Positions 1-6,486 of a stretch of DNA of 19,223 nucleotides are shown here, one piece after another. How positions within the stretch are numbered: position 1 is the first letter of the stretch; the number at the start of each line of letters is the position of its first letter. The DNA is taken from the NCBI GenBank assembly GCA_043767025.1, contig JAYUHK010000199.1, positions 1 to 19,223 on the forward strand, read 5' to 3'. The notes below the pieces were generated by a model. That model had not been told where the DNA came from. It saw only the letters and a list, made by a program, of their open reading frames with translations, and did not search any database. Source of the stretch: JAYUHK01 sp043767025. Lineage in GTDB: Bacteria; Bacteroidota; Bacteroidia; Chitinophagales; Saprospiraceae. The position numbers were made by a program, and so were the translations under genes.

Positions 1-198
1 AATTTGGGAATGATTATGCAGCGACTTTCACTCATCACGATTCTGATTTCGGTGCCGACTTTGGTAGCAAGTTTTTTCGGAATGAACGTTCCGCTGCCAT
101 TAAATACCAATCCATGGGCATCATTTTTCATATTTATTTTTTCTATATTTGCCAGCTTTCTTTTGGCGTGGTTTTTTCGCAGAAAACGCTTATTATGA
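1..198 (+). CDS. corA: CorA-family Mg2+ transporter, C-terminal end (5' end outside window)
   Basis: The reading frame is open from the first base of the window, so the gene starts upstream and only about the last 65 residues are visible. They contain a first hydrophobic helix ending in Phe-Phe-Gly-Met-Asn, then a short polar loop, a second hydrophobic helix and a basic Arg-Arg-Lys-Arg tail. This is the C-terminal layout of CorA channels: TM1 with the Gly-Met-Asn selectivity motif, a short periplasmic loop, TM2 and a cytoplasmic basic end. CorA proteins are pentameric inner-membrane channels for Mg2+ (also Co2+ or Ni2+). The cytoplasmic funnel domain is not in the window, so the exact subfamily (CorA versus a ZntB-like relative) cannot be settled, although the GMN motif is intact. 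An AT-rich hairpin follows directly. Confidence 0.9.
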   Translation, partial: NLGMIMQRLSLITILISVPTLVASFFGMNVPLPLNTNPWASFFIFIFSIFASFLLAWFFRRKRLL

Positions 199-208
199 GT
201 TAGTTTTG

Positions 209-241
209 AAAAAAATATAACTAAAAAAGTTATATTTTTTT
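209..241 (+). terminator. AT-only hairpin terminator after corA
   Basis: A perfect 14-bp inverted repeat (209-222 with 228-241) encloses a five-A loop, and its 3' arm ends in a T run. It starts 10 bases after the corA stop codon. The stem is almost all A-T, with one G-C pair, so it is weaker than a classic intrinsic terminator, but its place and T tract fit termination of corA. Confidence 0.6.
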
Positions 242-268
242 TGAATACAAACAATTTCATTCGTCAAA

Positions 269-277
269 TGTGAATAA
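269..277 (-). promoter_or_regulatory. DnaA-box-like site
   Basis: TGTGAATAA on the plus strand reads TTATTCACA on the minus strand. This differs from the consensus DnaA box TTATCCACA only at the tolerated fifth position. It lies 52 bases from the next site in the same leader. Confidence 0.5.
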
Positions 278-321
278 ATAAAAAAAACTTTTTAAGTCGT
301 GATTTTCAAAGAATTGCGAAG

Positions 322-342
322 TTATCCACACAATGTGAATAA
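322..342. promoter_or_regulatory. Paired inverted DnaA boxes upstream of nrdB
   Basis: 322-330 is a perfect consensus DnaA box (TTATCCACA). Three bases later, 334-342 holds TTATTCACA on the opposite strand, so the two form a near-perfect 21-bp dyad. DnaA is known to bind the nrdAB promoter of Escherichia coli and couple dNTP supply to replication initiation. The same role here is an inference from position. An origin of replication is the alternative reading. Confidence 0.55.
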
Positions 343-588
343 CTTTTATTTTTTTTTATTCCAAACTCTTCCTAATTTCGAGCCGTGATTGATGCAGAAC
401 ATACTTTGTAAGTGAGAAAACAAGAAAAGCAAGCATCTTTCTTTTTATACGAAAGCCTTACCGATTTTTAACAGTGATTTGCTTGGCAGTCGCTCTTAAT
501 TCTTTGTCCTAATTCAGTCGTAAATTTAATAAAAGTATAAACTATTTAGTTATATATTTTTTTGTGTAATATGTAAAATCTTCAACCA

Positions 589-1563
589 ATGATAAATATC
601 GAACCAATCCTACAAGAAAACCCCAATCGCTTCGTGTTGTTCCCTATCCAACACGATGATATTTGGAAATTTTACAAAAATTCGCAAGCCAGTTTTTGGA
701 CGGCAGAAGAAATTGACCTCCAGCAAGACCTTGCAGACTGGAAACAAAAACTCAACGAGGGCGAACAGCATTTTATCAAGCACGTCCTTGCGTTCTTCGC
801 TGCCAGCGATGGCATCGTGAACGAAAATTTAGCCGAAAATTTCCTCAGCGAAATACAATACACAGAGGCAAAATTCTTCTACGGCTTCCAGATAATGATG
901 GAAAATATCCACTCCGAAACCTACTCTTTGCTCATTGACACCTATATCAAAGACACAGCGGAGAAAGATTATTTGTTCAACGCCATTGACACGATGCCCT
1001 GTGTGCGCAAAAAAGCGGATTGGGCGTTGCGTTGGATTGAGCAAGGTTCGTTTCAGGAGCGTTTGGTGGCTTTTGCGGCAGTAGAAGGAATATTTTTTTC
1101 AGGCTCTTTTTGCTCCATTTTTTGGCTCAAAAAACGCGGCTTGATGCCCGGATTGACGTTCTCCAACGAACTCATCTCGCGGGACGAAGGTATGCACTGC
1201 GATTTTGCTTGCTTGCTCTACAACAATCACCTCGAACAAAAATTAGACCCCAAGTTGGTGCAAAACATCATCACAGATGCCGTCTTGCTCGAAAAAGAAT
1301 TTGTCAGCGACGCACTCCCCGTTTCACTCATCGGTATGAACGCCGGAATGATGTGCGAATACATCGAATATGTGGCAGATAGATTGCTTTTATCGCTCGG
1401 TTGTGACAGGGTATATCACGCTAACAATCCTTTTCCTTGGATGGAAATGATATCGCTGCAAGGAAAAACCAACTTTTTCGAGAAACGAGTCGGCGACTAT
1501 CGCAAAGCGGGCGTTACGACTACCAAAGAACAACAAGTTTTTTCGTTGGAGGAGGAATTTTAG
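589..1563 (+). CDS. nrdB: Class Ia ribonucleotide reductase, small (R2, radical) subunit
   Basis: This 324-residue protein has the full ferritin-like R2 set of metal ligands: Asp43, Glu105 and His108 (Glu-Asn-Ile-His), Glu166, Glu200 and His203 (Arg-Asp-Glu-Gly-Met-His). The radical tyrosine is present as Tyr112, four residues after His108. R2 holds a di-iron (or related) tyrosyl radical and passes it to NrdA, which reduces ribonucleoside diphosphates to deoxyribonucleotides in the cytoplasm. The C-terminal tail ends Phe-Ser-Leu-Glu-Glu-Glu-Phe, like the acidic tail of eukaryotic R2 that docks on R1; this matches the eukaryote-like NrdA downstream. The gene precedes nrdA by 64 bases with no terminator between, so the two are probably co-transcribed. 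The ATG is chosen because it gives the normal family length. Confidence 0.97.
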   Translation: MINIEPILQENPNRFVLFPIQHDDIWKFYKNSQASFWTAEEIDLQQDLADWKQKLNEGEQHFIKHVLAFFAASDGIVNENLAENFLSEIQYTEAKFFYGFQIMMENIHSETYSLLIDTYIKDTAEKDYLFNAIDTMPCVRKKADWALRWIEQGSFQERLVAFAAVEGIFFSGSFCSIFWLKKRGLMPGLTFSNELISRDEGMHCDFACLLYNNHLEQKLDPKLVQNIITDAVLLEKEFVSDALPVSLIGMNAGMMCEYIEYVADRLLLSLGCDRVYHANNPFPWMEMISLQGKTNFFEKRVGDYRKAGVTTTKEQQVFSLEEEF

Positions 1564-1627
1564 GAGCGAAGAAATTGATTTTTTTGAGAAAAACATACAT
1601 AAATTACCCAATAAAAGAGAAAATACT

Positions 1628-4600
1628 ATGCAAGTTATCAAACGGAGCGGTCAGCGCGAAGATGTTAGTTTTGACAAAATTACGGCGCGAATCAAAAAAT
1701 TGTGCTATGGATTAGATGCCAATTACGTCGAGTATATCGAAATCGCTAAAAAAGTAATTCAGGGATTGTACGACGGCGTGACGACCACCGAACTCGACAA
1801 TCTCGCCGCCGAAACCGCCGCGTCTATGGCGGCTCGTCACCCCGATTACGCCCAGCTCGCGGCGCGAATCGCGGTGTCTAATCTACACAAAAATACGAGC
1901 AAATCTTTTTCGCGTACCATCAAAGATTTGTTCAACTATATCGACCCCAAAACGGGCGAAAAAGCAGGGCTTATCAGCGAAGAAGCCTACAAAGTCGTCC
2001 AGCACAACAAAGACCGCTTCGACTCCGCCATTATTTACGACCGCGATTACGACTTCGATTATTTTGGCTTCAAAACGCTCGAAAAATCTTACTTGCTCCG
2101 CACCAACGGAGCCGTAATTGAGCGTCCGCAGCACTTACTCATGCGTGCAGCCATCGGAATACACGGTGCCGACGTTGATGCGGCAGTAGAAACCTACAAT
2201 CTGATGTCCGAAAAATGGTTTATTCACGCCACGCCGACGCTCTTCAACGCAGCCACGCCGAAGCCACAGCTTTCGTCTTGCTTTCTGCTTACGATGACCG
2301 AAGACAGTATTCCGGGCATCTTTGAAACACTTACTCGCTGCGCAAAAATATCTCAATCTGCGGGCGGCATCGGCTTAAGTATTCACAACATCAGAGCCAA
2401 AGGAAGCTATATCAAAGGCACAGGCGGTTCCTCCAACGGCATCGTGCCGATGTTGAGAGTCTATAACGATACGGCGCGCTACGTTGATCAGTGTTTTCAC
2501 CCAAGCACCATCGTTTATACAAAAAACGGTATGAAAACAATCGGGGATATAGTGTTGAACGAGGAGCTAATGACGCACGAAGGCGAGTTCAACAAAGTTG
2601 CTCGCGTTATGCACCAAGCCTACGCGGGCGATATGGTTTCGGTGAGCGTAAAACATTCTTTGGAGCCAATAATGGTCACGCCCGAACACCCTTTTTTGGT
2701 CATTCGCAACCAACAAAAAACCTTGAATCACGCCGTCATAAGTAATCGGTTGGAAAAAGGAATCGTAGCAACCGAATGGGTAGAAGCGAAAGACTTGACA
2801 GAAAACGACCTGATAGCTTTTCCGACTTTTGATTATGAAGACGATATTGATACTTACACGCTCGCGGATTGCCGGTTTTATGGCATGATGTTGGGTGACG
2901 GACACATCAGCAGGGACGGAAAACAAGCGCACATCACCCAAAATAAAGAAACGGACGATATTACTTTTATCAAAAATTATCTCTACGAATGTGGTATTCG
3001 GTGGACTGAAAGCACGGAAGAAGCGGACAAAAAAATTCGTTTTACTTGGTCGGCGCATCTGGGATTCAAGTTCACAAGAGCGATGCTTTACGACGCAAAC
3101 GCCGAAAAAGCGGTACACCCAACTATGTTGTTTTTACCCAAAAATAAAACTATTCAAATCATAAAAGGAGTTTTAGAAACGGACGGCAACATCAGCAAAA
3201 GAGAAAATTTCGACATCACATTGGATATGACTTCGCGCAACGTCGTAGAGTCTGTTCGGTTTATGTTGATGCGGTTTGGGATTCTTACTTCGGGCAACGT
3301 CCGCGACCGTCGTGGCATTGTTTCGAGTTATAAAAATATTACGACCAAAAAAATTTCCTACGTTTTACGCATTCCGAAAGTGAAAGAAATTACCGAACAA
3401 TTCGGGCTTCAGGAAGGGGAATTTGTCAGCTATTTCAAACACGAAAATATGGTTTTTAGCCGTATTGATGGGCTTTCTGTGACAAAATACGACGGAGTGG
3501 TGGTGGATTTTGAGGTGCTGCCACATCATAGCTACGTCACTCACGCGGGCGTGGCACACAATGGAGGGGGGAAGAGAAAAGGCGCATTCGCTATTTACCT
3601 TGAGCCTTGGCACGCCGACGTTTTCGACTTCTTGGAACTCAAAAAAAATCACGGAAAAGAAGAACAGCGCGCTCGGGATTTATTTTACGCTATGTGGGTG
3701 CCAGACCTTTTTATGGAGCGCGTCAAAGCCGACGGCGAATGGTCACTTTTCTGTCCCAACGAAGCTCCCGGCTTGTCGGATACTTTTGGCGGTGAGTTTG
3801 AAGCCCTTTATCATCGCTACGAAAAGGAGGGAAAAGCACGCCAAACAGTGAAGGCGCAAGAACTTTGGTTCGCAATCTTGGAGTCGCAAACCGAAACGGG
3901 AACGCCATACTTGTTGTATAAAGATGCTGCGAATAAAAAAAGCAACCAAAAAAATCTCGGAACTATCAAAAGCAGCAACCTTTGTACCGAAATCATGCAA
4001 TATACTTCGCCTGATGAGGTAGCGGTTTGTAATTTAGCATCTTTGAGCCTTCCAAAATATGTCACAGAAGACGGACATTTTGATTTTAAAAAGTTGTTTG
4101 ATGTGACACGAGTTGTGACACGGAATCTGAATAAAGTCATCGAAGTCAATTACTATCCAATCGAGCAAGCGCGCTATTCCAACCACAAACACCGCCCGAT
4201 TGGTTTGGGCGTGCAGGGCTTGGCAGATGCGTATATTTTGATGCGCCACGCCTTTGACAGCGCGGAAGCAAAGAAGCTAAATATTGATATTTTTGAAACA
4301 ATTTACTACGCCGCGCTCACAGAATCCTGCGCGTTGGCAGAGAAGTTAGGAGCTTACGAAAGCTACGAAGGTTCGCCGATTAGCAAGGGGATTTTTCAGT
4401 TTGATATGTGGGGTGTTGCGCCGACCAAGCGTTGGGATTGGGATATTTTAAGAGAAAAAATCGCAAAATTTGGTGTCAGAAATAGCTTGTTGGTAGCTCC
4501 AATGCCGACCGCATCTACGTCACAAATACTCGGAAATAATGAATGTTTTGAACCTTACACGTCCAACATTTATACCCGCCGTACCTTGTCGGGCGAACAC

Positions 4601-5128
4601 ATCGTGGTTAATAAACATTTGTTGAAAGATTTGATTCGTTTGGGGCTTTGGGACGAGGAAACGCGCGAAATGTTGATAGCTTCCAACGGCTCGATTCAAA
4701 ATATCGAAGGAATACCGCAAGAAATCAAAGATTTGTACAAAACTGCCTACGAAATTAGTATGCGAGTACTGATAGACCAGTCGGCGGATAGGGGAGCGTT
4801 TATTTGCCAAAGCCAGAGTTTGAACCTTTTTGTCGAAAATCCGAACTATAAAAAGTTGTCTTCTATGCACGTTTACGCATGGCAAAAAGGCTTAAAAACA
4901 GGAATGTATTATCTTCGGTCAAAATCGGCTGTTGATGCTATCAAGTTTACATTGAGCGAAAAACACCAACAAAAATTTGTCAAAAATCCAGTAGCCGCAA
5001 AAGAATTAGAGGCTGCGGCACCAAACAATGTGCCTGCCAAATTTTCGGACGAATTGCGCCCTGCGGGTAGTTTTGAAGGCAAAGCGTGCAGCATAGACGA
5101 CCCCGATTGCTTGTCTTGCTCGGCGTAA
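1628..5128 (+). CDS. nrdA: Class Ia ribonucleotide reductase, large (R1, catalytic) subunit with an in-frame intein
   Basis: The 1166-residue precursor is an R1 subunit of about 809 residues split by a 357-residue intein (residues 289-645). The N-terminus (about 1-90) is an ATP-cone activity domain. Cys218 is the first active-site cysteine. After removing the intein, residue numbers coincide with human RRM1: Asn427, Cys429 and Glu431 (Asn-Leu-Cys-Thr-Glu), Cys444, and the radical-path pair Tyr737-Tyr738 (Thr-Gly-Met-Tyr-Tyr-Leu-Arg). The tail ends Cys-Leu-Ser-Cys-Ser-Ala, the redox pair that accepts electrons from thioredoxin or glutaredoxin. With NrdB it makes dNDPs and is essential. The intein breaks the chain between Gln288 and Gly289 of the mature protein, inside the substrate-specificity loop (loop 2), so the unspliced protein should be inactive. 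The 5' third is visibly GC-richer than the 3' end. Confidence 0.97.
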   Translation: MQVIKRSGQREDVSFDKITARIKKLCYGLDANYVEYIEIAKKVIQGLYDGVTTTELDNLAAETAASMAARHPDYAQLAARIAVSNLHKNTSKSFSRTIKDLFNYIDPKTGEKAGLISEEAYKVVQHNKDRFDSAIIYDRDYDFDYFGFKTLEKSYLLRTNGAVIERPQHLLMRAAIGIHGADVDAAVETYNLMSEKWFIHATPTLFNAATPKPQLSSCFLLTMTEDSIPGIFETLTRCAKISQSAGGIGLSIHNIRAKGSYIKGTGGSSNGIVPMLRVYNDTARYVDQCFHPSTIVYTKNGMKTIGDIVLNEELMTHEGEFNKVARVMHQAYAGDMVSVSVKHSLEPIMVTPEHPFLVIRNQQKTLNHAVISNRLEKGIVATEWVEAKDLTENDLIAFPTFDYEDDIDTYTLADCRFYGMMLGDGHISRDGKQAHITQNKETDDITFIKNYLYECGIRWTESTEEADKKIRFTWSAHLGFKFTRAMLYDANAEKAVHPTMLFLPKNKTIQIIKGVLETDGNISKRENFDITLDMTSRNVVESVRFMLMRFGILTSGNVRDRRGIVSSYKNITTKKISYVLRIPKVKEITEQFGLQEGEFVSYFKHENMVFSRIDGLSVTKYDGVVVDFEVLPHHSYVTHAGVAHNGGGKRKGAFAIYLEPWHADVFDFLELKKNHGKEEQRARDLFYAMWVPDLFMERVKADGEWSLFCPNEAPGLSDTFGGEFEALYHRYEKEGKARQTVKAQELWFAILESQTETGTPYLLYKDAANKKSNQKNLGTIKSSNLCTEIMQYTSPDEVAVCNLASLSLPKYVTEDGHFDFKKLFDVTRVVTRNLNKVIEVNYYPIEQARYSNHKHRPIGLGVQGLADAYILMRHAFDSAEAKKLNIDIFETIYYAALTESCALAEKLGAYESYEGSPISKGIFQFDMWGVAPTKRWDWDILREKIAKFGVRNSLLVAPMPTASTSQILGNNECFEPYTSNIYTRRTLSGEHIVVNKHLLKDLIRLGLWDEETREMLIASNGSIQNIEGIPQEIKDLYKTAYEISMRVLIDQSADRGAFICQSQSLNLFVENPNYKKLSSMHVYAWQKGLKTGMYYLRSKSAVDAIKFTLSEKHQQKFVKNPVAAKELEAAAPNNVPAKFSDELRPAGSFEGKACSIDDPDCLSCSA
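2492..3562 (+). mobile_element. Intein with LAGLIDADG homing endonuclease in nrdA, +1 residue Gly
   Basis: This segment encodes precursor residues 289-645. Splicing block A starts at Cys289 (Cys-Phe-His-Pro-Ser-Thr). Block B has Thr-Pro-Glu-His (351-354). Block F holds a Tyr-Asp...His-Ser-Tyr stretch (621-637), and block G ends Ala-His-Asn (643-645). Between blocks B and F lie two LAGLIDADG-type motifs, Tyr-Gly-Met-Met-Leu-Gly-Asp-Gly (Asp424) and Lys-Gly-Val-Leu-Glu-Thr-Asp-Gly (Asp519). Both acidic catalytic residues are kept, so the endonuclease may be active. Removing exactly these residues restores the conserved R1 sequence Val-Asp-Gln-Gly-Gly-Gly-Lys-Arg. The residue after the terminal Asn is therefore Gly, whereas canonical class 1 splicing uses Cys, Ser or Thr there. 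Bacterial intein-like (A-type BIL) domains are the known precedent for lacking that nucleophile. Boundaries are firm to the residue on this comparison; splicing activity is not proven. Confidence 0.93.
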
Positions 5129-5207
5129 GAAAGTGGGGGAGTGGGATTTTTTTTTAATTTAAGAAATAACATTGATTTAATTACAGTTACCACCTAAATT
5201 TATATTT

Positions 5208-5411
5208 ATGAGTAAAAACTTTAGATGCCCTAATTGTGGGGCAGACGAATTTATTACAGAGCCAAATCAATACGATGTGATGAAATTTACAAAAAATGGG
5301 TTTGAAAATCAATCGACAGAAAGTATGGACGATTATAAAATTTACTGTAGAGAATGTGCCGAAGAAGTCGATGTTTTGAAATCATTGACAAAAGTTGTGC
5401 TTAAGAAATAA
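5208..5411 (+). CDS. Small zinc-ribbon protein of unknown function
   Basis: This 67-residue protein has two Cys pairs, Cys-Pro-Asn-Cys near the N-terminus (Cys7, Cys10) and Cys-Arg-Glu-Cys at about 48-51. This is the four-cysteine pattern of a small treble-clef or zinc-ribbon fold, with a polar stretch between the pairs. There is no signal peptide or membrane segment, so it is probably cytoplasmic. It starts 79 bases after nrdA on the same strand with no clear terminator between, so read-through from the nrd operon is possible, but a link to ribonucleotide reduction is only positional. I do not recognise the family. A terminator-like hairpin lies about 140 bases downstream. Confidence 0.7.
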   Translation: MSKNFRCPNCGADEFITEPNQYDVMKFTKNGFENQSTESMDDYKIYCRECAEEVDVLKSLTKVVLKK

Positions 5412-5550
5412 AATTATCGGAAGACGAGATGTTATCCGGAAGCAAAATTTTTAGATGAATTTTCTTTTGATGCGTTTAGATTTATTCAAATAAATAAGCC
5501 ACACACCTCAATACAAAAGCACACAAAAGAATTATATTTGTTGTCAAAGT

Positions 5551-5588
5551 AAAGCAGTCAGTCGCAAAAGCGCGTCGGGCTGCTTTTT
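5551..5588 (+). terminator. Intrinsic terminator candidate
   Basis: AAAGCAG (5551-5557) pairs with CTGCTTT (5580-5586), and the 3' arm runs into a T tract of eight. The 22-base interior is GC-rich and may fold further. It would end transcription of the zinc-ribbon gene. The remaining bases from 5412 to 5550 show nothing I can name. Confidence 0.5.
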
Positions 5589-5596
5589 TTTGCGGA

Positions 5597-5632
5597 TTTG
5601 TGGAGAAAAAATAAAATTATTTGCTAATTTTG
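5597..5632 (+). promoter_or_regulatory. Bacteroidota-type promoter candidate
   Basis: TAATTTTG at 5625-5632 matches the -7 consensus TAnnTTTG exactly. A TTTG at 5597-5600 could be the -33 element, although the 24-base spacing is a little long. Position 5632 is 25 bases before the TTG start of the next gene, which supports that start. Confidence 0.45.
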
Positions 5633-5656
5633 TACTGTAAATTAAAAAACTAAATT

Positions 5657-6259
5657 TTGTTGCAAAAAATAGTTGTAATTTCTTTTTTGTCCTTGTTTTT
5701 GTACAACATCTTTGGACAATACCTGATGCTCGTTTTTGAAACGTTTGACATCGCTGTGGTCGCCGAGAAAGTACCAGAAAATACAACCGAAACACAGGAT
5801 TTTGTTTTAAAAATTCCTGCCAACTTGTACCTGCACGCACAAGACGCTGAATACGAAAACAATGCTACGGATTTTGAAGTGGAGGGAAAATTTTATCAAA
5901 TCGTCAAGCAAAGAATTGTAAACGATACGCTCGAAATTTACTGCTCGGTGGATAGAAAAAAAGAAAAAATACAGTCAGAAATGATAGAATTGGTAAAAAA
6001 TCAGTTGAGCCAAGAAATATCTGAACAGACGAAAGCAAAAAGTAAATATCTATTTAAAAATATTCTTAAAGATTTTTTGTCCGAAAAGCAGTTATCTGGA
6101 TTTAGTAATTCCTCCGAGTTAGGGCTTATTTGCGCCAAGAAAAGTAAGATTTACTGCGCCCAAAATATGCTATCTTACGAAGCAAAAAGTCAAATTTTTT
6201 CCCCGCCAGAGATTTTTAGGAATGAAGAAAAAATAAAGTACTCCATTTTTTCCAATTAA
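5657..6259 (+). CDS. Membrane-anchored or exported protein of unknown function
   Basis: The product is about 200 residues. The start is taken as TTG at 5657, because reading from there gives a short basic end followed by a hydrophobic helix (about residues 4-23), the expected signal or anchor segment. The first in-frame ATG, at residue 23, would cut it off. After the helix come a predicted extracytoplasmic beta-rich region (about 40-95) with the pattern Val-Glu-Gly-Lys-Phe-Tyr-Gln-Ile-Val-Lys, then a charged helical stretch. The layout resembles small Bacteroidota proteins encoded next to outer-membrane receptors or barrels, but I cannot name a function. A beta-barrel gene follows about 227 bases later and may be functionally related. 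Confidence 0.6.
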   Translation: MLQKIVVISFLSLFLYNIFGQYLMLVFETFDIAVVAEKVPENTTETQDFVLKIPANLYLHAQDAEYENNATDFEVEGKFYQIVKQRIVNDTLEIYCSVDRKKEKIQSEMIELVKNQLSQEISEQTKAKSKYLFKNILKDFLSEKQLSGFSNSSELGLICAKKSKIYCAQNMLSYEAKSQIFSPPEIFRNEEKIKYSIFSN

Positions 6260-6380
6260 TTCAATCAATAACAAGGCATTTTTGAGGCGCAACGCAGGGC
6301 GTTGAAACGAAAAAATAACGAAGTGGTTGGTTGTAATTGAGCATAAAAAATAAGTAGTTTATTTTAGACGCGTTCCTTAC

Positions 6381-6404
6381 GTGACATATTTTTGTGAATG
6401 TCAC
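6381..6404. promoter_or_regulatory. Dyad GTGACAT-N10-ATGTCAC, operator candidate
   Basis: GTGACAT (6381-6387) and ATGTCAC (6398-6404) are perfect 7-bp inverted arms separated by 10 bases. The spacer holds most of a -7 promoter word (6387-6394), so a bound protein would probably occlude the promoter. The same arms with the same 10-base spacing occur upstream of scoA at 17778-17803. Confidence 0.5.
6387..6394 (+). promoter_or_regulatory. -7 promoter element candidate for the beta-barrel gene
   Basis: TATTTTTG matches TAnnTTTG exactly and sits about 93 bases before the ATG at 6487. No clear TTTG -33 element is seen. The word lies inside the dyad at 6381-6404. Confidence 0.4.
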
Positions 6405-6486
6405 ATATTTACATTTTACTGCAATAAATTATTTCTGTAAGTGCTGGATTACTTTCGCACTTGCGTTCATCATTTTAAAAATTACA

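Larger units (their letters stand above)
243..588 (+). promoter_or_regulatory. Long nrdB upstream region
   Basis: About 345 bases of AT-rich sequence without a plausible gene lie between the corA terminator and nrdB. They hold three DnaA-box-like 9-mers, annotated separately. I found no exact TAnnTTTG -7 word on the plus strand and no convincing NrdR-type palindrome. The promoter of the nrd operon must nevertheless lie here, since the upstream gene is terminated. Tracts of A and T near 279-290 and 347-358 could help unwinding or bending. Confidence 0.5.

Noticed and set aside
199..588. Chromosomal replication origin at the DnaA boxes
   Set aside because: Only three boxes are seen, the neighbours (corA, nrdB) are not typical origin genes and no skew switch can be judged from 19 kb. 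Regulation of nrdB is the simpler reading, so the origin is kept only as an alternative.
199..588. NrdR boxes or a cobalamin-type riboswitch in the nrdB leader
   Set aside because: No paired NrdR-like palindrome and no conserved riboswitch core was found by eye.
2567..3118. 183-residue open frame on the minus strand opposite the intein
   Set aside because: It lies wholly inside the clearly coding intein on the other strand, has biased basic and aromatic composition typical of antisense frames and shows no recognisable domain.
2486..3590. Intein boundary shifted by a few residues so that +1 becomes Cys, Ser or Thr
   Set aside because: The residues after the terminal Asn run Gly-Gly-Gly-Lys-Arg-Lys-Gly-Ala-Phe with no nucleophile, and any shift would break the His-Asn end or the conserved R1 sequence.
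6290..6304. Perfect CAACGC-AGG-GCGTTG hairpin after the membrane-protein gene
   Set aside because: The stem is only six bases and no T run follows on either strand, so it is not supported as a terminator; no second copy was noticed.
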